Below are positions 6,762 to 15,347 of a DNA stretch of 64,000 nt, one piece after another. Both the position numbers and the translations under genes were made by a program. The notes beneath the pieces are model-generated. The model was not told the origin of the DNA, made no database searches, and saw nothing but the letters and a program-made list of their open reading frames with translations. The DNA is from Chloroflexota bacterium (GTDB taxonomy: Bacteria; Chloroflexota; Limnocylindria; QHBO01), in contig JBBDXT010000004.1 of NCBI GenBank assembly GCA_040902225.1, forward strand, positions 178,060 to 242,059. The letters are read 5' to 3'. Numbering within the stretch: position 1 is the stretch's first letter; every line of letters starts with the position of its first letter.

Positions 6762-7817
6762 ATGCGGCTGTTGGCACTCGTCTGGCCGTCGCTGCGCGCG
6801 CCGGAAGCGGAGAGCGGCACCTTCGAGGCCATGCTGGACCGGCTCGACGACCTCTCCCCGCGGATCGAGGCGGTTGACCGGGGAGTGGCGCTGGTCGACA
6901 TCACGGGGCTCGGGCCGCTCCTCGGCGACGAGCGGCGAATCGCGGCGCGCGCGGTGGCACTGGCGCGCGAGGTCGCCCCACTCCCCGTGAAGGCGGGAGT
7001 AGGGGACAACCGCTGGCTGGCAGTCCTGGCCGCGCGCCTGGCACGTCCCCAACGAGCGGGAGCGCTGGCCTCATTCCATGTGATCCCGCCACGGGGAGGA
7101 GGGGCGGCCCTGGCGCCGCTCTCCCTGGACCTGCTCCCCGCCGATCCGGTCACGCGCGCCCGCTTCGCGCTGTTCGGGCTGACCGCCATGGGGCAGCTGG
7201 CCACGCTCCCTCGATCGGCGGTCGGCGCCCAGTTCGGCGAGGCCGGCGAGCGGCTCCAGCAGCTGGCCCGGGGACAGGACCACCGCCCCCTCGTTCCACG
7301 CAGACGCCCCGAGCGGCTGAAGACGCATGCCAGCTTCGAGCCGCCGGCGGAGGGGATCACCGAGATCGCCCTGGCCCTGCGCCGCCTCACCGCCGAGCTG
7401 TGCGACGTCCTGCGCGCACGTCACCTGGCACCCGGCCGCGCCACGCTCAGCCTGCGCATGGAGGATGCCCCGAATCTCAGGGTGGAGCTGGCCTTTCCCG
7501 AGCCGGCGCTCGAGCCGGACTGGATCGCGCGCCTGCTGATCGGTCGTCTGGAGCAGGTCACCCGTTCGCGGCAGGCCACCGAGGAGGAGCCGCGGATCGT
7601 CGGCATCGGCCTTGCCTTCGACCACCTGGCCGATCCGGCAGCAAGGCAGCTGCCGGCCTTCGAGGCGCGGGTCGGGCGCTGGGAGGAGCTGCGCTGGTCG
7701 CTGGAGCGGCTAACGATGCGCTTCGGGGAGGGCCGCCTGTGGCGGGCCGTGCATGACCGGCCAAGCGCGTCGCTGGCCGAGCGGCGGGCACGCCTGACGG
7801 AGATCGGTCCGTCATGA
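6762..7817 (+). CDS. imuB: ImuB-type inactive Y-family polymerase of the SOS mutasome
   Basis: A 351-residue protein with the Y-family scaffold: palm-like N-terminus, ALVDITGLGPLLG, then VKAGVGDNRWLAVLAARLA (the equivalent of the fingers-palm junction). A helix-hairpin-helix thumb (LFGLTAMGQLATLPRSAVGAQFGE) and a C-terminal little-finger region follow. The catalytic acids of active Y-family enzymes are absent: the DxD/FFA position reads LALVWPSL and the SxDE motif reads VDRGVALVD. It is therefore best read as an ImuB adaptor that brings DnaE2 to the clamp. It is shorter than many ImuB proteins (around 500 residues). ATG 6762 is chosen over a codon 13 residues upstream because homologous sequence begins at MRLLALVWPSL. 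Its stop overlaps the next gene. Confidence 0.85.
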   Translation: MRLLALVWPSLRAPEAESGTFEAMLDRLDDLSPRIEAVDRGVALVDITGLGPLLGDERRIAARAVALAREVAPLPVKAGVGDNRWLAVLAARLARPQRAGALASFHVIPPRGGGAALAPLSLDLLPADPVTRARFALFGLTAMGQLATLPRSAVGAQFGEAGERLQQLARGQDHRPLVPRRRPERLKTHASFEPPAEGITEIALALRRLTAELCDVLRARHLAPGRATLSLRMEDAPNLRVELAFPEPALEPDWIARLLIGRLEQVTRSRQATEEEPRIVGIGLAFDHLADPAARQLPAFEARVGRWEELRWSLERLTMRFGEGRLWRAVHDRPSASLAERRARLTEIGPS

Positions 7818-8068
7818 CGCGGCTGTATCTCGACCATCCCCTCATCCAGGTCGAGACCGACCCGACTGGCACGCCGCTCCGCCTGAGGCTGGACGGCGAG
7901 ACGCACGGCGAGGTGGGAATCTGCAACCGCTGGCGCGTCGACGACGACTGGTGGCGCGAGCCGACGGCGCGCTCCTACTTCAAGCTCGTCACCCGCGACG
8001 GGCTGCTGTGCACCGTCTACCTCGACGAGATGCGCGGCACCTGGCACCTGGAGCGCATCTTCGACTGA
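7814..8068 (+). CDS. DUF6504-type small protein of the mutasome operon
   Basis: An 84-residue beta-rich protein starting in an ATGA overlap with imuB. The spaced motif WRVDDDWWRE...SYFKLVTRDGLLCTVYLDEMRGTWHLERIFD matches the pattern I associate with DUF6504, a family often found beside SOS polymerase genes in actinobacteria and Chloroflexi. The molecular role is unknown. Co-translation with imuB argues that it is a mutasome accessory factor rather than an independent gene. Confidence 0.7.
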   Translation: MTRLYLDHPLIQVETDPTGTPLRLRLDGETHGEVGICNRWRVDDDWWREPTARSYFKLVTRDGLLCTVYLDEMRGTWHLERIFD

Positions 8069-8093
8069 CCGATCGTGCGCGTACCATCGCCGC

Positions 8094-8864
8094 ATGCCGG
8101 CCTTTCGCGTCGACCGCCTCTGGCCCGATCCCGTCGCCGACCTCGACCTGGACGAGGCCTTCGCCGAGATAGCGCTCCCATCGCCGCCGCCGGAACGGCC
8201 CTTGGTAGGCGTCAACATGGTCACCAGCATCGATGGACGTGCGCAGCTTGGCGGTCGAGCGGAGGGGCTGTCGGGACGAGCCGACCGACGGTTGCTCCAG
8301 CTTCACCGGGTCGCGTATGACGCGGTCGGAAGCGGGGCCGGAACCCTGCGTGCCGATGACTTCTACTCCCACCTGCCGGCCGACCTTGCCGCCCGACGAG
8401 CCGGCGCTGGACGTCCGCCTCAGCCCACCGCGGTGCTGATCGCCGGCGTTGGTCCGGTCCCAACCGATCGCAGGTGGTTCAGCCACGCCGACCAGCCGCG
8501 GATCCTGATCGTGGGTGGGGGACCGGCAATGGGCGAGCCACCGGGCACGGAGCTCCTTGTCGCCCCGACCGACCAGCCGGAGCCGGGCTGGGTCCTGGAT
8601 CGCCTCGCCGAGCGCGGCATCCGCTCGCTCCTGCTCGAGGGAGGACCGACCACCAACGCCGCCTTCCTGGCGGCTGACTGCATCGACGAGCTTTACTGGA
8701 CCATCGGTGCTCGGCTGCTGGGGACCGGCGCCCTGCCCATGATCGCCCCGATCCCCGGCGGGTCGCCGTGGGCCGAGCATGCGCGCGAGGGGCGGCTGGT
8801 CAGCCTCCACCGCTCCGGCGATGAGCTCTTCGTCCGCTACCGCTTCGAAGCCGGCAGCCCGTGA
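8094..8864 (+). CDS. RibD C-terminal/dihydrofolate reductase-fold NADPH reductase
   Basis: A 256-residue single-domain protein of the RibD_C (pyrimidine reductase) superfamily. VNMVTSIDGRAQLGG is the typical first strand and substrate loop, YDAVGSGAGTLRADD the NADPH-binding helix-loop, and RSLLLEGGPTTNAAFLAA the GGP motif. Without a deaminase domain it may act on a riboflavin precursor or another pteridine-like substrate; the substrate cannot be deduced. TACCAT lies 6 nt before the ATG, consistent with its own leaderless promoter although imuB's operon ends only 25 bp upstream. The stop overlaps the next gene (GTGA), pairing it with a flavin/F420 oxidoreductase. Confidence 0.8.
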   Translation: MPAFRVDRLWPDPVADLDLDEAFAEIALPSPPPERPLVGVNMVTSIDGRAQLGGRAEGLSGRADRRLLQLHRVAYDAVGSGAGTLRADDFYSHLPADLAARRAGAGRPPQPTAVLIAGVGPVPTDRRWFSHADQPRILIVGGGPAMGEPPGTELLVAPTDQPEPGWVLDRLAERGIRSLLLEGGPTTNAAFLAADCIDELYWTIGARLLGTGALPMIAPIPGGSPWAEHAREGRLVSLHRSGDELFVRYRFEAGSP

Positions 8865-9769
8865 GCGGCGTCGACCTCGGCCGACTCGGAGCCTGGGGCC
8901 ACCTTGACAGCCTGCCCATCGAGAAGGCAGGCGCGTATGCTCGCCGCGTCGACGAGCTCGCCTACGGGACGCTGTGGGTGCCTGAGACCGTGGGCCGCGA
9001 GCCGTTCACGCTGCTCGGCCTGCTTGCCGCGGAGACCGGTGACATCAGGCTGGGGACCAGCATCGTGGGCATCTGGGGCCACGATGCCCAGACCACGCGC
9101 ATGGCGGCCATGACCCTGCAGGAGGCCACCGGCGGCCGCTTCGTGCTCGGCCTGGGCGTCTCGCACCTCCACCTGGCCGAGAAGCTGCGTGGCCACACCT
9201 TCGATCGCCCCCTGACGCGCATGCGCGAGTACCTGGCCGCATATCGGGCCGCCGTCTATCGTGGACCGATGGTCGACGGCGCGGGCGATCCACCGATCCT
9301 GATCTCTGCGCTCCGCGAGCGGATGCTGGCTCTCGCCGCGACCGATGCCGACGGCGCCTTTCCCTACCTCGTCACGCCCGAGAGGCTGGGATGGATGCGG
9401 GGCGTGCTGGACATGGCCGCGGCAGGACGCGACGCCCGACCCGTCCTTGCCGTGACGATGCCCGCGGTCCTGGAAGAGGACGCGAAGGCCGCTCGCGCCG
9501 CGGCCCGTGCTTACCTGACGCCCTATCTCCGCACGCCGGCCTACCAGGCCAGCTGGGCCGAGCAGGGCTTCGAGCCGGCCGACTGGGAGAAGCCGGGGAG
9601 CGATCGGCTGGTCGACGGGATGGTTGCCCAGGGCGACGTCGAGGCGCTGCGCCAACGGATCGGGGAGCTCGTCGCCGCCGGCGCCGACCACGTGGCGGTC
9701 ATCCCGCTGGCGAGCGATGGGACGACCGAGCACCTGCCCGTGCTCGCGGCGCTCGCCGCCCCTTCCTGA
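8861..9769 (+). CDS. LLM-class (luciferase-like) F420- or flavin-dependent oxidoreductase
   Basis: A 302-residue TIM-barrel protein. LGRLGAWGHLDSLP, TLWVPETVGREPFTLLGLLAAETGDIRLGTSIVGIW and GGRFVLGLGVSHL are characteristic of the TIGR03620-like branch of F420-dependent LLM proteins. The GLGVSH segment and the C-terminal GADHVAVIPL strand bind the cofactor phosphate in relatives. The start GTG overlaps the stop of the RibD-like gene, so the two are co-translated and possibly act on related heterocyclic substrates. Whether the cofactor is F420 or FMN cannot be read from sequence alone. Confidence 0.8.
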   Translation: MSGVDLGRLGAWGHLDSLPIEKAGAYARRVDELAYGTLWVPETVGREPFTLLGLLAAETGDIRLGTSIVGIWGHDAQTTRMAAMTLQEATGGRFVLGLGVSHLHLAEKLRGHTFDRPLTRMREYLAAYRAAVYRGPMVDGAGDPPILISALRERMLALAATDADGAFPYLVTPERLGWMRGVLDMAAAGRDARPVLAVTMPAVLEEDAKAARAAARAYLTPYLRTPAYQASWAEQGFEPADWEKPGSDRLVDGMVAQGDVEALRQRIGELVAAGADHVAVIPLASDGTTEHLPVLAALAAPS

Positions 9770-9796
9770 CCCGCCCCGCCGGCGCCGTACGCCGGG

Positions 9797-10477
9797 CTAC
9801 GAGCGGTAGCTGCCTCCGGTTGGGCAGGTCGCGTCCGCGGCGTCATTCAGGGCAGCGAGGATGCGGGGGAAGGTGACGCTCGGGCTGTGCAGCAGCCCAT
9901 CGTGCGTTACTCCGGAGACTTCGAAGTGGCAGGCTCCACCGTCAAGTCTCGACCGGTCCCACGGCACGATCTCGTCATTGCGACTGTAGATGGTCGCCCA
10001 GGCCGGCCCGTTGGGCGTGTCATCACCGCTGTTCAGCGCCGACAGGAAGCTGCTCCACGGACACATCTGCCCGCCGTAGAACCCTGGCAGGGCGCAGGCG
10101 GTATAGACCCCGTACTGCGGCGTGCCGAGCGATACATAGGCCTGGACCGATGCGGCGCCGCCCAGCGATCTGATCAGGTACCGGCCCGATAGCCCGCCCA
10201 TGCTGTGCATCACCAGGTCGACCCGCTTCCAGCCGCGGGCGGCGATCTGGTCCTTGATGTACTGGGCGTTGACCTTGTTGTCCTGGCTCGGCAGGCTGAG
10301 CGCCACCACCGTGCGCCCCTGGGCGGTGAGCCAGGGCTTCAGCTCGGAGAAGTTGCCGGCGCTGCCACGGTAGCCGTGGACCAGGAGGATCGGATCGGGG
10401 GTTGCGCCGCGGACCGGCGCAGCCAGCACGGCCAGCACGGCGGTTGCCAGGAGGAAGGCACGCACGCGGCGTCTCAT
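9797..10477 (-). CDS. Secreted lipase, Bacillus LipA-like (lipase class 2, alpha/beta hydrolase)
   Basis: A 226-residue protein with a signal peptide (MRRRVRAFLLATAVLAVLAAPVRGA, about residues 1-26). PDPILLVHGYRGSAGNF follows with the oxyanion HG. The nucleophile elbow is MHSMGG. An Asp in IYSRNDEIVPW and a His in VSGVTHDGLLHSP complete a Ser-Asp-His triad. The mature size (about 200 residues) fits the small LipA-type lipases, which hydrolyse extracellular acylglycerols. ATG 10477 is chosen because the signal peptide starts there; an upstream ATG at 10510 would add a charged leader. Two cysteine pairs in the mature part suggest disulfides. Confidence 0.8.
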   Translation of the reverse strand: MRRRVRAFLLATAVLAVLAAPVRGATPDPILLVHGYRGSAGNFSELKPWLTAQGRTVVALSLPSQDNKVNAQYIKDQIAARGWKRVDLVMHSMGGLSGRYLIRSLGGAASVQAYVSLGTPQYGVYTACALPGFYGGQMCPWSSFLSALNSGDDTPNGPAWATIYSRNDEIVPWDRSRLDGGACHFEVSGVTHDGLLHSPSVTFPRILAALNDAADATCPTGGSYRS

Positions 10478-10583
10478 TGCCGTATTCCGGGGACGGATCG
10501 CGCGCAGCATCGGCCTGGCCTGGGCTGGGAATGTGCCGACCAGCCTACACCTCGCCACAAGAGCCGAAGGCCACCGGATCGGC

Positions 10584-11834
10584 TCAAGCAGGATCGGGTG
10601 TGACCTCGCCGGCGGTCTCGACCCAGCGCACGTCCCGAACGGCCCGAACGAGCAGGACGCCCAGGTTGCCAGCGAGCACCAGGGCCGCTGCGCCGAGCAG
10701 CGTGGCCGGCAATCCAATCGCTCCCGCCAGCGGGCCAGCCAGCAGGAAGCCGAGCGGCTGGAAGACCAGCGAGACCAGCCAGTCGTAGCTGCTCACCCGG
10801 GAGCGGGCATGCTCCGGCACGTGCTGCTGGAGCATCGTGAACCACCACGTGTTGGAGAGCTCGACCGCGACGAGCGATAGGAGTGCGCAGGCCGCGATGA
10901 GGAGGACGGGCAGCGGGCCGACCAGTGCGATCAGGGGCAGGGACGTGGCGCAGCTGATCAGGAATCCCACGAAGAGGGGCCGCCTCGGACGGAGTCGCAG
11001 CGCCAGCAGGCCGCCGATCAGTCCGCCGATCCCACTCCCCGTCAGGATGATCCCCCAGGCTGCGGCACCGCCCAGCTCCCGATCGGCGACCACCGCGCCC
11101 AGGATGAAGAACGGCGAGCTCGCCATGTTGGTGATGCCGAACGTGCAGATGGCCGCCAGGATCCACCGCCGCGACGTCACCTCGCGCCACCCCGCCGCCA
11201 GCTCCGCGAAGAACGGTTGCTGGGTTGGGCGCGCTTCGACCGGTTCCAAACGGAGCCGCAGCAGGGAGACGGCGCTGATGGCAAAGGTCGCGGCGTCGAT
11301 CAGGAAGATCGGCCCGGTCCCCCGAGACAGTGCGATCACCAGCCCTGCGACGGGCGGACCGAAGATCCTGGTCGCGTTCCGCGAGAGGCCCATCAGCGCG
11401 TTGGCCTGCTGCAGGCGGCCCGGGCTGACCGTCTGCGGCACCAGGCCGCTGCTCGCCGGCAGGAAGAAGGCGCTGGCTCCACCGATCACTGCAGCCCCCA
11501 CCGCGAGGTGCCAGACCTGCGCTGTGCCGCTGATCAGCAGGATCGCCAGCACCACCTGACCGACGGCGCGCACCACGTCGCACGCGACCATCACCAGCTG
11601 GCGCGGCAGCCGATCGGCCCACACCCCGCCGGCCAGCACCAGGGCGACGTGCGCCACGGTGAAGGCGGCGAAGACGATCCCCAGGTCAAACGCCGATCCG
11701 CCGATCCCCAGCACGGCGAAAGCGATCGCCACGGTGATGAGCGCGTCGCCGGCCGCCGAGGCGGTATGCCCGATCCACAACAGGCGGAACTGCCGCTCCG
11801 CCAGGGCTCCGAGCATGCCTGCCCGTCCGGTCAT
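10584..11834 (-). CDS. MFS transporter (MFS_3/enterobactin-exporter type)
   Basis: A 416-residue protein with about 12 hydrophobic segments. The segment LAERQFRLLWIGHTASAAGDALITVAIAFAVL is the classic start of the MFS_3 drug/siderophore efflux group. GGVWADRLPRQLVMVACDVVRA is the A-motif loop between helices 2 and 3, and a second cytoplasmic loop RLRPRRPLFV follows helix 7. The ATG at 11834 overlaps the stop of the acetyltransferase gene (ATGA), making a two-gene operon, perhaps for self-protection by modification and export. The substrate is unknown. Confidence 0.85.
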   Translation of the reverse strand: MTGRAGMLGALAERQFRLLWIGHTASAAGDALITVAIAFAVLGIGGSAFDLGIVFAAFTVAHVALVLAGGVWADRLPRQLVMVACDVVRAVGQVVLAILLISGTAQVWHLAVGAAVIGGASAFFLPASSGLVPQTVSPGRLQQANALMGLSRNATRIFGPPVAGLVIALSRGTGPIFLIDAATFAISAVSLLRLRLEPVEARPTQQPFFAELAAGWREVTSRRWILAAICTFGITNMASSPFFILGAVVADRELGGAAAWGIILTGSGIGGLIGGLLALRLRPRRPLFVGFLISCATSLPLIALVGPLPVLLIAACALLSLVAVELSNTWWFTMLQQHVPEHARSRVSSYDWLVSLVFQPLGFLLAGPLAGAIGLPATLLGAAALVLAGNLGVLLVRAVRDVRWVETAGEVTPDPA

Positions 11835-12367
11835 GTGCGGCTCGCCGTCCACTCCGCGCGACTGATGCCGTAGACCAGGACCCGGTGTCCCATCACCTCG
11901 GTCTCGCCGCGAAGCGACTCTCCGAGGCGCGTGGCGACCGCGATCGACAAGTGGTTATCTGGGTCGATCAGGCTCAGCAGATCCGGGAAGCCGATCTGCT
12001 CAAATCCCCAGTGCATCGCCGCGCGGGCGGCCTCGGTCGCGTAGCCGTGCCCCCACCATGCCCGACCGAGCAGGTAGCCGACCTCCGCCCCCGGCCAGTC
12101 AGCAGGGTTGATGATCCCTGCTCGACCCACGAAGCGACCACTCGACCGTTCCTCGATTGCCCACTGGCCGTAGCCCCGCAGCGCCAAGTGGCCGAGCCAG
12201 CCGGCGACCGCGCGCCACGCCTCCTGCATGGTCGGCACGTGGCGGTCGCCGATGTAGCGCATCACATCGGGGTCCTGGGATAGCTCGAAGAGCGCTGTTA
12301 CATCGGCCTCGCGAAATGGCCGCAGGGTCAGTCGCTCGGTCGCAATCGTTGGAATCGCCAGATTCAC
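11831..12367 (-). CDS. RimJ/RimL-type GNAT acetyltransferase
   Basis: A 178-residue single GNAT domain: IATERLTLRPFREADVTALFEL (strand 1/helix 1), IGDRHVPTMQEA, GQWAIEERSSGRFVGRAGI, and the acetyl-CoA loop VGYLLGRAWWGHGYATEAARAAM. The conserved asparagine in DNHLSIAVATRLG completes the fold. Relatives acetylate protein N-termini or small molecules; the substrate is open. GTG start at 12367 with CATCAT upstream, divergent from the MFS gene at 12419. It is co-translated with the exporter gene that follows. Confidence 0.85.
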   Translation of the reverse strand: MNLAIPTIATERLTLRPFREADVTALFELSQDPDVMRYIGDRHVPTMQEAWRAVAGWLGHLALRGYGQWAIEERSSGRFVGRAGIINPADWPGAEVGYLLGRAWWGHGYATEAARAAMHWGFEQIGFPDLLSLIDPDNHLSIAVATRLGESLRGETEVMGHRVLVYGISRAEWTASRT

Positions 12368-12405
12368 GTCGGGGATGATGCGCCAGCACCTCGTGCGGGC
12401 GCCGC

Positions 12406-12411
12406 TATCAT
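12406..12411 (+). promoter_or_regulatory. -10 element of the divergent MFS gene (leaderless type)
   Basis: TATCAT stands 7 nt before the ATG at 12419, with no ribosome-binding site between. The 51-bp divergent spacer to the acetyltransferase gene must hold both promoters. Confidence 0.5.
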
Positions 12412-12418
12412 CCGCGCG

Positions 12419-13666
12419 ATGTTGCCGCCCTCAACGCCCGAGATCGAGCGCCATCGCTCCCGTGCGCTCGCGACCTACTTCACGGCGGCGGCGCTGACGA
12501 GCATCGCCTACATCGCGACCTTCACGGTGGCATCGCTGGCTGCGCCGGAGATCACCGGCTCGGCCGGCTCCAGCGGCTGGCCCAGTGCGATCGCCGTCGC
12601 CGGCACGGCCCTTGCAGCTTCGTTCCTCTCATCCGTCATGGCGCGCCGAGGCCGTCGGGCGGGGATCGTCCTGGGCCTCGCTGTCGCTGTCGCCGGCGGT
12701 GCGCTGGCAGTGATCGCCGTGACGGCGGCGTCGCTGATACTCCTCCTCGTTGGCTCCGCGCTGGTCGGATTTGGCAACGCCGCCATGAACCTGAGCCGTT
12801 ACGCCGCCGCGGACCTCTTCCCGGTCGACCGTCGCGCCGGGGCGCTCGGTTTCGTCGTGTGGGGCAGCACCATCGGCGCCGTGGTGGGCCCGAACCTGGT
12901 CGCACCAGCCGGTGGCATCGCGCCAACCTTGGGCCTCCTGCCGCTGGCCGGGGGCTTCGCGATGGCGTTCGTGTTCCTGCTCGCTGCGCTGGCGGTAGCC
13001 ACCCTGGGTCCTCGAGCACCGATCCAGCCGCACCTGGACGAGCCGACGCGGGCGGTCGGCGAGCGGCCGAACTCCCAGCGTCGCCTGCTGGTCGACCTGC
13101 TACGAAAGCCGCAGGGGCGCACCGCCCTCGTCGCCTTGGTGACCAGCCAGCTGGTGATGACCCTGATCATGACCATGACCCCGTACCACCTCCACGCCGA
13201 GGGTCACGGGCTGGAGACGGTTGGCCTCGTGATCAGCGCCCACACCTTTGGCATGTTCGCTTTCTCGCCGCTCTCGGGACGGTTGACGGACCGATTCGGC
13301 GCGAATTCAATCGTCCTCGCTGGCTTCGCGGTCCTCGCCGCGGCCGGGGCGCTCGCTGCCGTGATGCCCGAGGGCGGGGCGGCGCTGGCGATCCCACTGT
13401 TCCTTCTGGGCGTCGGCTGGAACCTCGGCTTCGTGGCGGGCAGCTCATTGATCACCTCCGAGGCCCCGCTCGGGGACCGGGCACGCCTGCAGGGCGCCAG
13501 CGATGCCCTTGTGTGGGCAACTGCCGCCGCGGCCAGCTTCGTCTCCGGCTACGTGGTGCTCACCGCGAGCTACGCGTTCCTGGCTGTCGTTGGCGCCGGC
13601 CTGGCGGTCCTCCTGGCCGCTGCTGTCGCCCTGGACACGCGCTCCTCGCGGACAATGCCGGCCTGA
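12419..13666 (+). CDS. MFS transporter
   Basis: A 415-residue polytopic membrane protein with about 12 helices, arranged as two six-helix halves around a cytoplasmic loop at residues 200-235. The A-motif-like loop SVMARRGRRAGIVLG follows helix 2, and GRLTDRFGANSIVLAG is the repeated motif in the second half. RYAAADLFPVDRRAGALGFVVWGSTIGAVVGPNL resembles the antiporter (motif C-like) helix 5. It belongs to the drug-efflux-like MFS_1 group; the substrate is unknown. It is transcribed divergently from the acetyltransferase-exporter pair, from which it differs in sequence. Confidence 0.85.
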   Translation: MLPPSTPEIERHRSRALATYFTAAALTSIAYIATFTVASLAAPEITGSAGSSGWPSAIAVAGTALAASFLSSVMARRGRRAGIVLGLAVAVAGGALAVIAVTAASLILLLVGSALVGFGNAAMNLSRYAAADLFPVDRRAGALGFVVWGSTIGAVVGPNLVAPAGGIAPTLGLLPLAGGFAMAFVFLLAALAVATLGPRAPIQPHLDEPTRAVGERPNSQRRLLVDLLRKPQGRTALVALVTSQLVMTLIMTMTPYHLHAEGHGLETVGLVISAHTFGMFAFSPLSGRLTDRFGANSIVLAGFAVLAAAGALAAVMPEGGAALAIPLFLLGVGWNLGFVAGSSLITSEAPLGDRARLQGASDALVWATAAAASFVSGYVVLTASYAFLAVVGAGLAVLLAAAVALDTRSSRTMPA

Positions 13667-13742
13667 CGCACCCCGATCCGCGGAGCCAATACCGCCCGAC
13701 TGCATACCGGCTGCGGGGGGTGCAGCTCAAGGTGCTCGGCCG

Positions 13743-15146
13743 TCAACGGAGCAGGAGCGGCTGCCACGCGATGGCTGAGTTCGGCCCCACGGTGAACGTT
13801 CGGGCGTCACCCCCAGCAATCGGCTGGATCCGCACGTCGGAAGTGCCCTGGATGCTCCATGCCAGACTCGCCCCGTCGGGCGAGCCGATCACCTGGCCCG
13901 GTACTCCATCTGGTTGCTCAAACCGCGCAAACTCCGTCGCGTCTGATGTCAGCACGACGACACTGATCTTGAATCCTCCGACCTCCTGCTCGTAATAGGC
14001 CAACGCCCTGCCGTCCGGCAACCACGTGAAGGTTTCACTGACAAAACCCGGATATGACAGGATCGGCCTCACGTTCCCCGCCAGGTCGATGAGATCGACC
14101 TCCACGGTGCCGAGGTCGTTTCCCACCGCGCGGGAGTAGGCCAGCACGCTGCCGTCGGGCGACCAGGCGATCCATTCACGAAGCCTCTCCCGACTGCCAT
14201 CGTCGGCCCGCCCGCCGAGCAGGCGCTCTCCGGATCCGTCGGCAAAGCTCGTCCAGATCTCTGGGCCGCGTAGGTCACCAGCGAAGGCCGTCGGTTCGGG
14301 GTTGAAGCGAATGAAAGCGAACGCATCGCTCGTCGGAGACCAGATCGCGCCAATGGCTTCAGAAACCACTAGATGCGCGTCTCCAGTCGTCACTCGCATG
14401 ACATACAGATCAGCAGACCCAGGCTGATCCTGAGTGGTGCACGTGTGCGGGATGCGCGTGAATGCGAGTTGCGATCCATCCGGCGACCACGCTGGATGGG
14501 TGTCGTAGGCGCCGGTCGGAGGCGAGCTCCTCGCGATGACGCGACCTGTGTCGTCTAAGACGGCAACCCGACCCTCCAAGACACAGCCCAAGTCGGCATC
14601 CTGACGATGCTCACTGATGGCGAGCGCTCCTCCATCGGGCGCCCACGATGGGGATGCTGCGTACCACCCCTCGCCCACCTTCGCAAACAGTTCGCGATCC
14701 CCACCCTGGTCAACCGTCCAGATATCACGTCCAGACGCTCCCGTGATCTTCCCGTTGAGCACTACGGCGATCCAGGGCGTGGAACCCTCGCCTGCCGCAA
14801 CCCAGCCCGACACATCGCTCGGCATGAGGGACAGCTCGTGCCAGCGGTAGCCGTCGGCAACTTGGGACCTTCCGATCACGCGCGCCCGCTGACCTGCCGA
14901 CAGACTGGCACCGTGTGCGGCGTCCAGCCCCGGTTCGTCTCGCACGCGGAGGCCATCGACGAGAGCCTGGACCAACGCCCCGCTCGTCAGGGGCGTGGGC
15001 ATGAGCGAGGCCGACTCAGTGGGGGCCGGCTCGTCCGACGCCGGTGCCTGAGATATTGAACGCTGGGGCGACGGGCTGACCGCAGGAACGCATGCCGCAG
15101 TCAACATCACAAAGACGAGCGTCACGTATCGCTTCAAATTGACCAC
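13743..15146 (-). CDS. Lipoprotein with SH3-like domain and TolB/PD40-type beta propeller
   Basis: A 467-residue exported protein. The signal ends in the lipobox LTAAC (Cys near residue 19), followed by a Ser/Pro-rich linker. An SH3b-like segment (about residues 55-120: DGLRVRDEPG, GYRWHELSLMPSDVSGWV) follows. The rest repeats a PD40/WD-like strand pattern, with PSWAPDGGALAISE, PAWSPDGSQLAFTR, AIWSPTSDAFAFIR, IAWSPDGSVLAYSR and FTWLPDGRALAYYE. It is probably a surface-anchored propeller that binds wall polymers or proteins. The start GTG at 15146 has TACAGT 6 nt upstream. It lies at the end of a cluster of sigma-factor-linked surface genes. Confidence 0.8.
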   Translation of the reverse strand: MVNLKRYVTLVFVMLTAACVPAVSPSPQRSISQAPASDEPAPTESASLMPTPLTSGALVQALVDGLRVRDEPGLDAAHGASLSAGQRARVIGRSQVADGYRWHELSLMPSDVSGWVAAGEGSTPWIAVVLNGKITGASGRDIWTVDQGGDRELFAKVGEGWYAASPSWAPDGGALAISEHRQDADLGCVLEGRVAVLDDTGRVIARSSPPTGAYDTHPAWSPDGSQLAFTRIPHTCTTQDQPGSADLYVMRVTTGDAHLVVSEAIGAIWSPTSDAFAFIRFNPEPTAFAGDLRGPEIWTSFADGSGERLLGGRADDGSRERLREWIAWSPDGSVLAYSRAVGNDLGTVEVDLIDLAGNVRPILSYPGFVSETFTWLPDGRALAYYEQEVGGFKISVVVLTSDATEFARFEQPDGVPGQVIGSPDGASLAWSIQGTSDVRIQPIAGGDARTFTVGPNSAIAWQPLLLR

Positions 15147-15158
15147 TCCACAACTGTA

Positions 15159-15335
15159 CTAGTCGACATTTGCGGCGATCCGCCAAGCCGGCTCGGACGC
15201 GCGGAGCCGGCGCTCGCGCACCCAGCCGGGGCCCAGTGGGCTGGCCGAGCTGATCACGAACTGCATGCGGCAATAGAAGGTGGCCTGGACCTGCCCGATG
15301 TAGTTGGGATCAGCAGGCAGACACTGCTGCGGCGG
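15159..15335 (-). pseudogene. Remnant duplicating the C-terminus of the adjacent membrane protein
   Basis: On the minus strand this stretch reads CLPADPNYIGQVQ, then CRMQFVISSASPLG, and runs to a TAG at 15159-15161. It parallels the last residues of the gene just upstream (CPTGGDVGALSCRIQFVIRSVRALG). No start codon or N-terminal part is present. It is best explained as the decayed end of a tandem paralogue. It fills the space between the two neighbouring genes. Confidence 0.6.
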
Positions 15336-15347
15336 AGTCGCGTTCGC

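Noticed and set aside
5739-7052. Open frame of 437 codons antisense to imuA-imuB
   Set aside because: The SOS promoter, domain content and overlaps support the sense genes; the antisense frame is featureless.
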